This document shows, in pieces, positions 28,366 through 38,309 of a stretch of DNA of 64,000 nt. The first letter of the stretch is position 1; each line of letters begins with the position of its first letter. The notes beneath the pieces are model-generated. The model was given only the letters and a program-made list of their open reading frames with translations. It did not search any database and was not told the origin of the DNA. Both the position numbers and the translations under genes were made by a program. The DNA is from Spirulinaceae cyanobacterium SM2_1_0 (GTDB taxonomy: Bacteria > Cyanobacteriota > Cyanobacteriia > Cyanobacteriales > Spirulinaceae): NCBI GenBank assembly GCA_012031265.1, contig JAAUTY010000011.1:20966-84965 (forward strand), given 5' to 3'.

Positions 28366-29582
28366 CTACAGACGCCGCAGGGCAACAATCGGATCGAGCT
28401 TCGCCGCCCGCTGCGCCGGGAGCACGCCAAACACGAGACCGATGCCGCCGGACACGCCCACCGCCATGATGATCGCCGGTAGCGAGACGCCCGCTTGCAG
28501 TGGCGTAATCAGGCTCACCAGCGTCACACCGCTGATGCCAACGGCCGTGCCGATGACACCGCCGAGGGCCGCCACGATCGTCGCCTCGATCAGAAATTGG
28601 GCAAGGATGTCGCCTTGCTTCGCCCCGATCGCTTTCCGCAGACCGATTTCTTCAGTACGCTCGGTGACTGAAACGAGCATGATATTCATCACACCGATGC
28701 CGCCGACGAGCAGCGAGATCCCGGCGATCGCCGCCAGCATCGCCGTCAGGCCACTGGTCACTGTGCTGACGATATCAAGGACATCCCGTTGCGTATCGAC
28801 GCTAAAGTCATCCTCAGTGATGATGTTGTGGCGCAAGCGCAGCAAGTTTTCAATCTGAAACGTGGCGGCACTGATGCTCGCTTCGTCCTGAGCCGCGATC
28901 GAAATGAAGCTGACCTCGGTGCCATAAGGAGAGGTGCGGCCGACCAGTTGATTGGCCGTGGTGGTGAGCGGCAGATACACCGTGTCATCCTGGTTAGTGC
29001 CGAGAAAGGAGCCTTTGGGCTGCAACACGCCCACGACCTCGAAGCTGACATTGTTGACGCGGATCGATGTGCCAATCGGATCCGCGGCGTTGAACAGTTT
29101 CGTCGCGCGCTCGGAGCCGAGGACAGCAATGCGGCGGTTACTCCGCACATCATCAACAGTGATGAAGCGGCCGCTAGCGATATTAAAGGCGCGCACTTCG
29201 AGAAATTCTGGTGTCGTGCCGATGACCTGGACGTTTTCGGCTTTGTCGCGGTAGCTGACGGTGTAGCGGCCATTCACTTGGGGCGCGACGGCGGCAACAC
29301 TGGGCACTTGTCGTGCGATCGCCTCGGCATCGGCGAGCACCAGGGTACGTGGCAGATCAAAGGTGGTGCGACGCTGCGATCGCGTCCCCGGCACCACAAA
29401 ATGGTATTCGGCCCCAGGGCTTCAAACTCTTCCGCCGCCAGGCGTTGCGCCCCCTGACCAATGCCCACCATCGCAATCACCGAAGCATTGCCAATGATGA
29501 TGCCCAACATCGTCAGCAGGCTACGCAGTTTATTGGCTCGCAGTGCGCTCACAGCCATATTTACACTTTCTGTCAACTGCAT
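28366..29582 (-). pseudogene. MacB/DevC-type ABC transporter permease with single-base frameshift
   Basis: Two frames together give a MacB-like permease. The N-terminal part from ATG 29582 reads MQLTESVNMAVSALRANKL then the first membrane helix TMLGIIIGNASVIAMVGIGQ and stops following family sequence at EALGPNTIL. The family continues VVPGTR, which is in the other frame from about 29397 onward (TRSQRRTTFDLPRTL), through the periplasmic domain to three C-terminal membrane helices with ERTEEIGLRKAIGA. The break is a run of four Ts (AAAA, 29398-29401, plus strand); one extra T restores one frame. So it is either a recent pseudogene or a sequencing error. Such permeases pair with an ATPase and a membrane fusion protein, neither found here. 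Confidence 0.82.
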
Positions 29583-29827
29583 TGGTTTAGTCCACCGTGA
29601 TTTGCAGGTTTCAAACGGGCAGGATCGCCACTGCAATTCTACAAAATCCCTGGTGTCAAAGCGATAGAGCGCGGCAGCAGCCAGTGGTGTATCAGGCCTA
29701 ATTTTTTTCGAGCTGCCAGATTCTGTCTTAGCCAGAGGATGCGCCCATGAGCACCCAGATGCCAACCCAGATTTCTATCCTTGACCGACTACGAGAGCAG
29801 CAATGACTCTCACTGCTGCTCTCCAGT

Positions 29828-31183
29828 TCATCTGTTCACCGCAATCTTCATCTGCAAGCCTCCAGACGGCACGATGGTAATGCCGCGACGCACGGGACGG
29901 ATGGGGGCTTGGGGAGCGAGATAAAGTTGAGAGGCTTGCAGGAGCGTCGCCAGGATCAGCTTCATCTCGTAGAGCGCAAAGGCGGCACCGATGCAGCTGC
30001 GGCTGCCGCCCCCGAAGGGAAAAAACTCGCAGGCTGAAAACTTGCGATCGAGAAAGCGTTGCGGTTGAAACTGTTGGGGTTGGGCAAAGGTTGCGGCGCG
30101 TTGGTGCGCCAGATAGATGCACGCCACCAGGATCGTGCCGGGCGCAAACTGGCGATCGCCCCACCCGAACGGTAACTGCACCACACGCGGCTGAGCGATC
30201 AGCGCAATCGGGTATAGACGCAGTGTTTCTTGACAAACCGCGTTGAGATACGGCAACTGGGTGAGCGCCTCCGTCTCTCCACTGCCCGCCAATTCTGCTC
30301 GTAACTGCGACAACACCTCGGGCTGCGAGTGAATCCAGTACAGCGCCCAGGCCAGCGATGAGGCTGTCGTTTCGTGACCCAGCAACAGCAGTGTAACCAA
30401 CTGGTCGCGCAACTCGCGATCACTCATTGCCTCCCCTTGCTCATCCCGCGCTGCCAGCAAGAGGCTGAGGATGTCGGCGCGATCGCGATAGGCATCTCCA
30501 AGCCGCCGCGCCGCGATTTCCGCATAAATCAAGGCGTCAATCGCCGCCATGCGCCGCCGAAAATGCCCCCAAGGACTCCACGACCCCCAATCCTGTTGCA
30601 GGGGTGGGAAAAAGAAGAGACTAGAATAAAGCGGATCGGTAATCGACTCTAGGAGGCGGCCGATCCGCACTCGCAACTGGTCGTAGCGTGACCCGGCGGT
30701 CAGGCCGAAGACGACGCGCAAAATGATTTGCAGGGTGATGTCGGCGAGCGGTTGTCGAATCGTGAACGGGCGATCACTCGGCAACGTCGCCGCAACCTCA
30801 GCCGTGATCGCGGCAATCGTCTCGCCATAGGTGCGCAGGCGATCACCATGCAGCGGCGGCATCAACAAGCGACGCTGGCGTTGGTGCTCAGCGCCATCGA
30901 GGGCAATCAGGGAGCGATCGCCCGTCAGCGGTTGGAAGACCTGCGTGACTTTTCCCAGAGCAAATTGCTCGGCTGGGGCCGTGAAAATGGCCTGGACGAA
31001 TTCAGGATCGCCAGTAAAGATGACTGGGGGCGATCGCCAGCCCAACACTTGAGCGCTGAAGGTGTCGCCATAGCGCTGCTGCTGGCGGGCAAAGAACCGA
31101 ATCGGGTCAGCGACCAGCGCCAGCATTTGCCAGAGTGCAGGGGGGGACAGAGCCGGGAGCGGCGTTGTGCAAGTGGTCAGCAT
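29828..31183 (-). CDS. Cytochrome P450, CYP110-like
   Basis: A P450 of about 451 residues. The frame is open to 31231, but the ATG at 31183 (MLTTCTTPLPALSPPALW) is the likelier start. Signature motifs are all present: I-helix LLLLGHETTASSLAW, K-helix ETLRLYP and the heme-binding FPFGGGSRSCIGAAFA with the axial cysteine. The overall sequence resembles CYP110 enzymes of cyanobacteria, which oxidise fatty acids, terpenes or drugs in different species. No redox partner or terpene synthase is adjacent, so the substrate is open. No N-terminal membrane anchor, so soluble. Confidence 0.93.
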   Translation of the reverse strand: MLTTCTTPLPALSPPALWQMLALVADPIRFFARQQQRYGDTFSAQVLGWRSPPVIFTGDPEFVQAIFTAPAEQFALGKVTQVFQPLTGDRSLIALDGAEHQRQRRLLMPPLHGDRLRTYGETIAAITAEVAATLPSDRPFTIRQPLADITLQIILRVVFGLTAGSRYDQLRVRIGRLLESITDPLYSSLFFFPPLQQDWGSWSPWGHFRRRMAAIDALIYAEIAARRLGDAYRDRADILSLLLAARDEQGEAMSDRELRDQLVTLLLLGHETTASSLAWALYWIHSQPEVLSQLRAELAGSGETEALTQLPYLNAVCQETLRLYPIALIAQPRVVQLPFGWGDRQFAPGTILVACIYLAHQRAATFAQPQQFQPQRFLDRKFSACEFFPFGGGSRSCIGAAFALYEMKLILATLLQASQLYLAPQAPIRPVRRGITIVPSGGLQMKIAVNR

Positions 31184-31564
31184 GATCCTAGCAGTACGCA
31201 ACTTCGACAAACGACACCCCATCGGGGGCAAGTCATGTCGCAGTATTTGGCTGTTATCCTAGCGCGTTGGTTAGCTGCCCGCGCAGCGATCCCCCCCCAG
31301 CCCCGTCCGTGAACCAGCAGACAGTCCATGGCAATGATCAGCAACACTCATCAGCGCTGGGTGCAAAGTATGTCCTGGGATATGTTTGCAAGCGGAGCCC
31401 GGGAGTACAAAATATGAAGACAAGCTAAAAAAAGCAGTGATATCAGTGGCTGCTGCTTTCCCAAGCCATCGCTCGCGATTGCTCTGAGTTGTAGAGCGAA
31501 CTGTTGCGATTGTCCTGTCTGACGACCCATTCGATCGAATCGCGCGCTTCAGGAACAACAATTC
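31184..31564. other. Divergent intergenic region, no gene
   Basis: About 380 bases between the P450 gene and the small membrane protein gene. It must contain both promoters. A run of seven A's with AAAGCAG ... CTGCTTT (around 31430-31459) could be a weak hairpin. No other structure was recognised. Confidence 0.45.
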
Positions 31565-31795
31565 ATGCGAAATACTACGACCTTACCCGAGATTGCCCGC
31601 GAGGGGTGGTCTGTGCAGATTTATAGCAGCGATCGCCGCTTGCTATGCAGCTTTGAGCCGTCTCATGCCTGGACGCTGGTTGCTGGCTTTGGGGCGGGCT
31701 TTTTGCTCGCTTTGCTGAGTGTCGGACATCTGCAACCGCAGGTGACGGCTTCAGAACATTCGGCGGAGATGCAGGCACCTCTACAGTTGGACTGA
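31565..31795 (+). CDS. Small single-span membrane protein
   Basis: A 76-residue protein with a CAGGAACAAC ribosome-binding stretch before the ATG. It starts MRNTTTLPEIAREGWSVQIY, then SSDRRLLCSFEPSHAWT, then one hydrophobic helix (LVAGFGAGFLLALLSVG). Similar short proteins are, as I recall, widespread in cyanobacteria and annotated hypothetical. Role unknown. Confidence 0.6.
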   Translation: MRNTTTLPEIAREGWSVQIYSSDRRLLCSFEPSHAWTLVAGFGAGFLLALLSVGHLQPQVTASEHSAEMQAPLQLD

Positions 31796-32018
31796 CGGGA
31801 GTTGCTTACTTAGATTCAAAGTTGGCGATCACTAGCTTCAAATCAGATCGGGTCAAACCCCAAGCTGAAATTTTCTCGTGAGCCAATACAGTTTCTATTT
31901 CACACCCAATTCCGGTCTGTATACCCCAGCAACCGCAGCCCCTAACCAACCCCAAAGCGAGGAGAGGGCATCTTTCTCCCTTCCCCCGACACCGACCAAT
32001 CCGCCTCAAAATAATCGT

Positions 32019-34193
32019 CTAGAACCAATCATCCTCCTCCTCGTCCCAGTCATTTTCGTATGGCGGCGGCTCCGGCGGTCGGCGGCGCTCGTAGCGACGG
32101 GGTTGGTCGTAGGGATCGCGCCGGGGATCCCGTCGCTCGTAGGAATTGGCGTCGCGGCGCTCATAGCGGCTGGGGGGGCGGCGGTCGGCGGGACTGGGTT
32201 CGCGGCGCTCATAGGGACCGGGTTCACGGCGGTCGTAGCGGCTAGGGGGGCGGCGGTCGGCGGGATTCGGGTCGTAATCGTAGGGCAAGCTGCCGTAGGG
32301 GGTGCGATCGCGCTTGTCATTGTCACCCAGCAATGTGCGCTTGAGTGAGCCGAGCAGGTTTTCGTCATCGTCGTTGTATTGCAGACGCACCTCGCGATTT
32401 AACTCGTAGAGCGCGTCTTGCAAATCAGCCTGGACACGGTCAATACCGCGTTCGTCGTCGCGTTCCAGGCTGGCCTCCAGTTCGCGGATCAGCGACTCAA
32501 TCTGGCGGCGGTAGTAGCTGGCAAATTGCAGGCCGAAGTCGAGGGTGATTTCCTTGAGGCGGCGCTGGGCTTGATCGGTGAGGGCGCGGGCACGGTTACG
32601 CTTCTCGACCCGTTCCCGGCGCTCGCGGTCTTCACGAGCAAACTGCTCAGCTTCGCGGATCATGTCGTTGACCTCAGCATCGCTGAGCGTCGAAGCGCCC
32701 TGTACAACGATGCTTTGCTCGCGGCCGGTGGTGCGATCGACCGCCGTAACTTGTAGGATGCCGTTGGCGTCGATGTCGAAGGCAACCTGGATCTGGGGAA
32801 TGCCGCGCGGTGCAGGGGGAATGCCGGTGAGCTTGAAGCGGCCCAGCGATTTGTTGTCCTGCGCCATCTCGCGCTCGCCTTGCAGGACATGGACTTCAAC
32901 CAGGGTTTGGTTGTTGTCAGCGGTCGAGAAGATGTCGGAGCGCCGGACAGGGATCGTGGTGTTGCGCGGAATGAGTTTTTTGGTCACGCCGCTGATCGTT
33001 TCCAGTCCCAGCGAGAGCGGTGTCACATCCAGCAGCAGCACGTCCTTAACGCTGCCGGAGAGAATTCCGGCCTGGATCGCCGCGCCCACAGCTACAACCT
33101 CGTCGGGGTTAACGTTTTGGTTTGGCTCACGGTCGATCAGGCTCCGCACGAGTTGCTTGACCATCGGGATGCGGGTGGAGCCACCGACGAGCACCACTTC
33201 GTCGATCTGCATCGGGTTCAGCGCCGCGTCCTTGAGGGCGCGCTTGAGCGGACGGCGGAGGCGGCTGACCAGATCGCCGCAGAGTTCTTCAAATTCGGTG
33301 CGGGTGAGGCGGGTTTCGATGTGTTTGGGGCCGTCTTCGGTGGCGGTGATAAAGGGGAGGTTGATGTCGGTGGTACTGACGCCGGAGAGTTCGATTTTGG
33401 CTTTCTCGGCGGCTTCGGTGAGTCGTTGCAGGGCTTGGCGATCGCTGCGGCGCAGGTCAATTTCCTCGGTTTCGAGAAATTTCTCAGCGAGCCAGTTGAC
33501 AATCTTGTCGTCGAAATCATTGCCGCCGAGCTGGGTGTCTCCACTGGTAGCGCGCACCTCAAAGACGCCATCGCCGACTTCCAGGATCGAGACATCGAAG
33601 GTGCCACCGCCGAGGTCAAAGACCATGATCGTGCGATTATCATTGCGCTCGAGGCCGTAGGCGAGCGAGGCGGCGGTGGGTTCATTGATGATCCGCAGCA
33701 CTTCCAGACCAGCGATACGACCGGCATCCCGGGTCGCCTGCCGCTGGGAGTCGTTGAAATAGGCAGGGACGGCAATGACTGCACTAGTCACAGGTTCGCC
33801 GAGGTAGCGCTCGGCTTCCTCGGTGAGACGGCGGAGTACAAAGGCGGAGACTTCTTCGGGCGCGAAGTCTTTGCGCAGGCGGGGGCAGGGGATTTTGATG
33901 TTGCCGCTCTCGTCGCGGCGCACAGTGTAGGGGACGCGCTTCGATTCGGGCGTCAGCTCGGCGTACTTGCGACCAATGAAGCGTTTGACGCCATAAAAGG
34001 TGTTTTGGGGGTTGAGGACGGCCTGGCGACGCGCCAATTGACCGACGACGAGTTCGCCGTCTTTGTTGAAACCGACTACGGAGGGCGTCGTTCGCATCCC
34101 CTCGGAGTTGGGGATGACGAGCGGTTTATCGCCCTCCATCACCGCCACAACTGAGTTGGTGGTTCCCAAGTCGATGCCGACTACTCTGCCCAT
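32019..34193 (-). CDS. dnaK: Hsp70 chaperone DnaK with Arg/Tyr/Pro-rich repetitive tail
   Basis: A 724-residue Hsp70. The ATPase domain starts [18 protein letters not shown] and includes [15 protein letters not shown]. The substrate-binding domain has [17 protein letters not shown]. The N-terminus resembles DnaK1 of cyanobacteria, which have several dnaK genes. After the helical lid (about residue 625), the tail is unusual: about 100 residues of near-repeats of the type [19 protein letters not shown] ending in acidic, aromatic [12 protein letters not shown]. No DnaJ or GrpE is adjacent and no HrcA/CIRCE site (TTAGCACTC-N9) was seen upstream, so heat control by that route is not supported. Confidence 0.94.
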   Translation of the reverse strand: MGRVVGIDLGTTNSVVAVMEGDKPLVIPNSEGMRTTPSVVGFNKDGELVVGQLARRQAVLNPQNTFYGVKRFIGRKYAELTPESKRVPYTVRRDESGNIKIPCPRLRKDFAPEEVSAFVLRRLTEEAERYLGEPVTSAVIAVPAYFNDSQRQATRDAGRIAGLEVLRIINEPTAASLAYGLERNDNRTIMVFDLGGGTFDVSILEVGDGVFEVRATSGDTQLGGNDFDDKIVNWLAEKFLETEEIDLRRSDRQALQRLTEAAEKAKIELSGVSTTDINLPFITATEDGPKHIETRLTRTEFEELCGDLVSRLRRPLKRALKDAALNPMQIDEVVLVGGSTRIPMVKQLVRSLIDREPNQNVNPDEVVAVGAAIQAGILSGSVKDVLLLDVTPLSLGLETISGVTKKLIPRNTTIPVRRSDIFSTADNNQTLVEVHVLQGEREMAQDNKSLGRFKLTGIPPAPRGIPQIQVAFDIDANGILQVTAVDRTTGREQSIVVQGASTLSDAEVNDMIREAEQFAREDRERRERVEKRNRARALTDQAQRRLKEITLDFGLQFASYYRRQIESLIRELEASLERDDERGIDRVQADLQDALYELNREVRLQYNDDDENLLGSLKRTLLGDNDKRDRTPYGSLPYDYDPNPADRRPPSRYDRREPGPYERREPSPADRRPPSRYERRDANSYERRDPRRDPYDQPRRYERRRPPEPPPYENDWDEEEDDWF

Positions 34194-34505
34194 TCGCGTT
34201 GCCGATTCCTAATAAATGTTAAGTGTCATTACCAGGTATTCTATCGCGTCCGCTAACCCTGTTCGGTCTGGAGCGGACGGCACTGCGGTCGGGGTGCGGG
34301 GATGGCGATCGCCTCGTCCCGGCAACCTCCCGATTCAGCATTGCAATTGTCCCCCGTGCCTAGCGCGTCGAACCGTATTGACGACGCTTCTGGGATAAGA
34401 TGAGAGGCAAGCAACAAAAATTAATGGTGCCGATTGGATTGTTTAATGTCCAACATTATTTATCGAGTCTCTAGCTAAGAGTTTTGCTGAGGAGGATTTG
34501 AATTG
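34194..34505. other. Divergent promoter region between dnaK and psbU
   Basis: No gene in this 312-base stretch. GCTGAGGAGGATTTG just before 34506 is a strong ribosome-binding site for psbU. A GGGATAAGATGAGAGG stretch (around 34391-34406) has a TAAGAT that could be a -10 box; I could not settle a -35. Two-sided control is expected because dnaK reads left and psbU right. Confidence 0.5.
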
Positions 34506-34916
34506 ATGAGCAATTTACTGCGCTTGCTGATGGCCTTGGTGCTGGCTGTGGGTTGCCTAGTGGCAGGCCCTCAGACGGCTCAAGCACTGCCGATGACAGA
34601 GCTGACCCCAGTGTTGGTGGCAGCGGAACTGCGAAATGCTGCCGATGAGATGCTGGGTACCGAGTACGGTCAAAAGATCGATTTGAACAATACCAATGTC
34701 CGGGCTTTTCGGCGACTGCCGGGTTTCTATCCGACGCTGGCGAAGCAGATTGTGGCGAATGCGCCTTACGAAAATGTCGATGATGTTCTGAAGATTTCAG
34801 GGCTGAGCGATCGCCAGAAAAGTCGCCTCCAAGCCAATTTAGACAAGTTTACGGTGGTGGAAACGGCTGACGTCTTCACCGAAGGCGGCGGTCGGGTCAA
34901 TAACGGGTATTACTAA
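34506..34916 (+). CDS. psbU: Photosystem II 12 kDa extrinsic protein PsbU
   Basis: A 136-residue PsbU precursor. The frame opens at TTG 34503, but the ATG at 34506 is placed properly after GAGGAGG. Residues 1-26 are a lumen signal peptide ([15 protein letters not shown]... AQA). The mature part shows two helix-hairpin-helix-like modules: [20 protein letters not shown] and [20 protein letters not shown], as known for PsbU. It binds the lumenal face of photosystem II and protects the Mn4CaO5 cluster. Monocistronic, with a terminator 115 bases after the stop. Confidence 0.96.
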   Translation: MSNLLRLLMALVLAVGCLVAGPQTAQALPMTELTPVLVAAELRNAADEMLGTEYGQKIDLNNTNVRAFRRLPGFYPTLAKQIVANAPYENVDDVLKISGLSDRQKSRLQANLDKFTVVETADVFTEGGGRVNNGYY

Positions 34917-35030
34917 ACCGAGGCCCAGGCACAAGATTTCGCTGTCTGAGGTTTTGCCGGCAACCTTAGTGGCTGGCTACCATCGGCGTTGAATTCAGCC
35001 GCTTTGTGAGCATCAGCCAAACATCATCAG

Positions 35031-35062
35031 CCTCCAAGCCTGTTCAGGGCTTGGAGGTTTTT
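35031..35062 (+). terminator. Intrinsic terminator downstream of psbU
   Basis: Perfect ten-base stem CCTCCAAGCC/GGCTTGGAGG with a seven-base loop, followed by TTTTT (35058-35062). Position and orientation fit psbU. It also sits just before the end of the leftward LuxR remnant. Confidence 0.93.
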
Positions 35063-35066
35063 GGTA

Positions 35067-35237
35067 TTAATTGGGGCTGATCGCTCCGGGATCGCCCACT
35101 GGCATTGGTAGCAGACGACTGACCAAGAGCGCGGCTTGAGTGCGATCGCGCAGTCCCAGGCAGCTGAGGATATTAGTGATGTGGTTTTTGACCGTTTTCT
35201 CAGCAATGTAGAGTGCTTGGGCGATTTTGCGATTGTT
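35067..35237 (-). pseudogene. LuxR-type (NarL-family) response regulator, C-terminal fragment
   Basis: 56 codons from about 35237 to a stop at 35067 give the end of a LuxR helix-turn-helix: NNRKIAQALYIAEKTVKNHI then TNILSCLGLRDRTQAALL. This is the recognition-helix part of NarL-type regulators, but the receiver domain and first HTH helix are missing; the DNA upstream belongs to a different protein in another frame. It is therefore a truncated pseudogene fused by deletion onto the end of the neighbouring gene. Confidence 0.8.
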
Positions 35238-38142
35238 CGCGCTGGTCGCCAGCGGCGGCTGTGCCCGGATCGAGCGCAACGGTGCTAGACGCTTGCCCTT
35301 GACCGGTTGCAAAGGTGGGACGGGGCGGCGAGACAGCAGAAACCGTCGGAACCGAGGGCTGACGGATCTCGCGCGCCATCGCAATCTGTTGCTCCGCCTG
35401 ACGTTTGGCTTGCTGGGCAGCAGTGTGGGCCTCCTGGGCCTCGCGTTCGAGGCTGGCGAGTGCCGTGCGGCTCATGCCCTCAGTCGGTGTGCGGCTCGGC
35501 AACAGGCGCTCCGCCCGCCAGAGTGCTGCCTGCCCGGCCTCCCCGGCATCGCGATCATCCCGAGCCCGCCGTGCCGAGGCGATCGCCGACTCCGCCCGTT
35601 TGATTGCCTGCTCGGTATCCTGCAAGGCTCGCGCGTACTCCGAGCGCTCCCGGCGCAGCTTCGTCAAGGCCGTCGCCGCCGCCTGCTCCGCCGTTGCGTA
35701 GGCCGCGATCTCTGCCCGCAAGGCTGCTGCCCAAGCCTGGTCTTCTAGATTGCGCGCAGCGGTCTGCCGACGCGCTTGGCGTAGTTCCTGGCTGGCGGTC
35801 TGCACCAGTTCGCGCAGGTGAAGCGTCAGCACGACTTGGCTCAGCTCCTGGGCCTGCTGCTGGACGCGATCACCCGCTTGCTCCGCCTCCTCCCGAGCAC
35901 ACTGCCGTTGCTGGAGGAGGTGGTCAAGTGCCGTGACTTGTTGCTGGGCGCTCGCCGTGGCACGGGCGATCGCCTCACGGGCTTGCTGCTGCTCGCGAGC
36001 AGCCCGGATGAATTCTCGCTGGGCTGCCCAGTCACGCGCTGCTTGCAGTTGCTGACGCGCCGTGTCGATTTGAGCGTCAATCTCCGGGGTGATTTTAATA
36101 TCATCGCGATCGCGCCGCACCACCAAGGCCTGCAACTCACGGTCAGTCTGGCGCAACAGTGGCTCAAGCTCAATTGCCAGCGCTTTAATCTCCGTATGCT
36201 CGTTCGATACTAAGAGCGCCTGCGTCTCAGCCATTTCTAAATTCTGGGCGGCTTGCAGCAGCTGTTGCTCAGCGGCGAGTAAATCCTGGACGGCGATCGC
36301 GTTAAACCGTTCAGCAGCGGGCAGGTGTTGCTCACGCGCGGCGCTCAAGTGCGGTTCGAGCTGCGCGATCGCCACCTGCGCACCATCGCGATTACTCGCC
36401 GGATAGGCTTGCAGCGCCGTCCAAGCTTGCTGTGCCTCGACCGCCAACGCTTCCACGCGCATCAACTCCACCCGCAATTCATCGCCACATGCCAAGTTGC
36501 GTTCATGCAGCGCTTGCCAGTCCTGGGTTGTCGTCAGTGCCCGGGCGCTGTCTTGAGCCAGGGCCTCGAGACCACGCTGTACAGCGGCATAGTCCCCCTG
36601 ATGAAAGGCGGTCTGAATCGCCTCGAGGTCAGTGTCAATCTCCTGGCGATCGCCCGCCAGATTTGGTGGCAGATAGCCGCGTGCCGTGATGGCGTCAATC
36701 TCGGTTTGGCGATCGCCCCACTCGGCATAACCCGTGACAAAAGCCATGGGGATGCTGAGAAATCCCTGAAGCGCCTCAATCTGCTGCACCGCTCGCAGCG
36801 ACTGCCCCGACTCCAGCTTCGCTTCAATGCTATCAAGCTGGCTATCGACCCCCGCTAGCAACACATCGGCACTGAGCAAAAAATCGGCGGGAATGGTCGC
36901 GCTGATTGCAGCCCGGACTTCGCAGAGTTCCATGAGCCGGTTCGGGGCTTCAATCTTCGCTCTGTGCAAACGCATGATTTGTCCCTGCACACGGTCGATA
37001 TAGCCCAGAATGCCTTCACTATTCACTGCCTGGGGATCAACCGCGCATAACGCCACTTTCAACAGCGGCTGCGCCAAGTCACACTGCACTGGGGGCGATT
37101 GTGCGGCGAGATCGCTCTGGTCAGCTTCTTGCAGGGCCGTCGTGTCCAGCATCCCGACCGGATCGAGGAGAGCGTGCAACTCCGCTGCCGAGAGGGAGAG
37201 GAGGCGATCGCTACTCCCTACCAACGTTACATAGAGCGTTTCCCAGTCAGCGAGGCGCTTATTCAGCGGGCGACCCGCTTGAGTAGTCCGGTTCAAGAGT
37301 TGCTGATTGAGCGTGAACGCCTGCACCAGCGCCTGCTGGCTCTGCTCGATCCAGCTCGTGATCGCGGTGACCAATTCCGGGTAGCGCTCACCCCCCACCC
37401 CTTGAAAGGTTTGGTAAAGCAACGTTGCCGTCACTGGCTCACTACCGAGCAACTGGTCACAGGCGAGTAAGAGGTTCGCCACCTGCTGCTGCAATCGGTG
37501 CAGACGCTGCTGGCGTCGGTGACCCCTGGCGATCGCGGCGATCCCCAGACCCCCGCCCCCCAGCAAAATGAGCAAACCGACACCCCAACCCAACCCTCGC
37601 GGCCAAGCCGCCCCGACCGCTTCGGGATAGGCGATCGCCCACGCCTCGTCCAACGCCGTGACCGTACCCGCCGTATACTCCGCATTGGCAAACTGGTTGG
37701 TCACTTCAGCCTTGAGCTGATTTAGCGCGACCTCACTCGCTGCGCCAGCCAGCGGCGTCGCATCCAGCGCCTCACCAATGCTGAAGTTGAGACCCCAGGG
37801 GCGACTGGTATCCGTACTCGCCAGCAACGCAAAGGCATTTTTCTTGCCTTGTTCGGGCTGATCGGGCACCAGGAGCCCCGCTTCCGTCGCAACGGCATCC
37901 AGCAGCGCAAACCACTCGTCTTCGCTATCAGTGCGAACATCGGTGAGAAAAACCAGCACTTCGATCCCTTGCTCTGCCCAGGGTTCTGCCGCATCACAAA
38001 TCGCGGCGGCATCGACCGGCTGGGCCGTATCGAGACGTAGCCGGGCGTGGGGGCAGGTGAATTGGGCGCGGACGGGCGTGCTCGTGCTGGCGAGGGCGAT
38101 CGCCAGCGGCAACGACAATCCCAACAGCGGGTTCCACTTCAT
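35200..38142 (-). CDS. TPM-domain protein with long coiled coil, C-terminus altered
   Basis: About 980 residues. The frame opens upstream but the ATG at 38142 gives a clear signal peptide (MKWNPLLGLSLPLAIALAS). A TPM-like domain occupies about residues 25-175 (ending DEAWAIAYPEA), a membrane helix about 180-205 (GWGVGLLILLGGGGLGIAAIA), then about 700 residues of Gln/Glu/Ala/Arg-rich coiled coil. TPM proteins of plants and cyanobacteria have been linked to photosystem II repair or phosphatase activity. The usual family tail is Ser/Gly-rich; here the frame ends RPTFATGQGQASSTVALDP, then runs out of frame into LuxR DNA, so the C-terminus is probably truncated and replaced. Confidence 0.75.
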   Translation of the reverse strand: MKWNPLLGLSLPLAIALASTSTPVRAQFTCPHARLRLDTAQPVDAAAICDAAEPWAEQGIEVLVFLTDVRTDSEDEWFALLDAVATEAGLLVPDQPEQGKKNAFALLASTDTSRPWGLNFSIGEALDATPLAGAASEVALNQLKAEVTNQFANAEYTAGTVTALDEAWAIAYPEAVGAAWPRGLGWGVGLLILLGGGGLGIAAIARGHRRQQRLHRLQQQVANLLLACDQLLGSEPVTATLLYQTFQGVGGERYPELVTAITSWIEQSQQALVQAFTLNQQLLNRTTQAGRPLNKRLADWETLYVTLVGSSDRLLSLSAAELHALLDPVGMLDTTALQEADQSDLAAQSPPVQCDLAQPLLKVALCAVDPQAVNSEGILGYIDRVQGQIMRLHRAKIEAPNRLMELCEVRAAISATIPADFLLSADVLLAGVDSQLDSIEAKLESGQSLRAVQQIEALQGFLSIPMAFVTGYAEWGDRQTEIDAITARGYLPPNLAGDRQEIDTDLEAIQTAFHQGDYAAVQRGLEALAQDSARALTTTQDWQALHERNLACGDELRVELMRVEALAVEAQQAWTALQAYPASNRDGAQVAIAQLEPHLSAAREQHLPAAERFNAIAVQDLLAAEQQLLQAAQNLEMAETQALLVSNEHTEIKALAIELEPLLRQTDRELQALVVRRDRDDIKITPEIDAQIDTARQQLQAARDWAAQREFIRAAREQQQAREAIARATASAQQQVTALDHLLQQRQCAREEAEQAGDRVQQQAQELSQVVLTLHLRELVQTASQELRQARRQTAARNLEDQAWAAALRAEIAAYATAEQAAATALTKLRRERSEYARALQDTEQAIKRAESAIASARRARDDRDAGEAGQAALWRAERLLPSRTPTEGMSRTALASLEREAQEAHTAAQQAKRQAEQQIAMAREIRQPSVPTVSAVSPPRPTFATGQGQASSTVALDPGTAAAGDQREQSQNRPSTLHC

Positions 38143-38309
38143 GGCAATCGACGCGCGCGTCGCGGTGGTTTCGTCAGGGTGATCAACAGTTGGCCGGCAT
38201 CCGGCTTGACATTGCAACGCCTCCCGCAAGGTGGTCAACCGCACGACTGCAAACCGGAAGCCGCCTTCTAGCATCCCCTAGACTAACACTGCACCTCAGC
38301 CCGCCGTAC

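Noticed and set aside
32578..34154. Long plus-strand frames (up to 424 codons) opposite dnaK
   Set aside because: They are antisense shadows of a strongly biased coding sequence; no family features.
34194..34505. HrcA/CIRCE heat-shock site upstream of dnaK
   Set aside because: No TTAGCACTC-N9-GAGTGCTAA-like inverted repeat is present.
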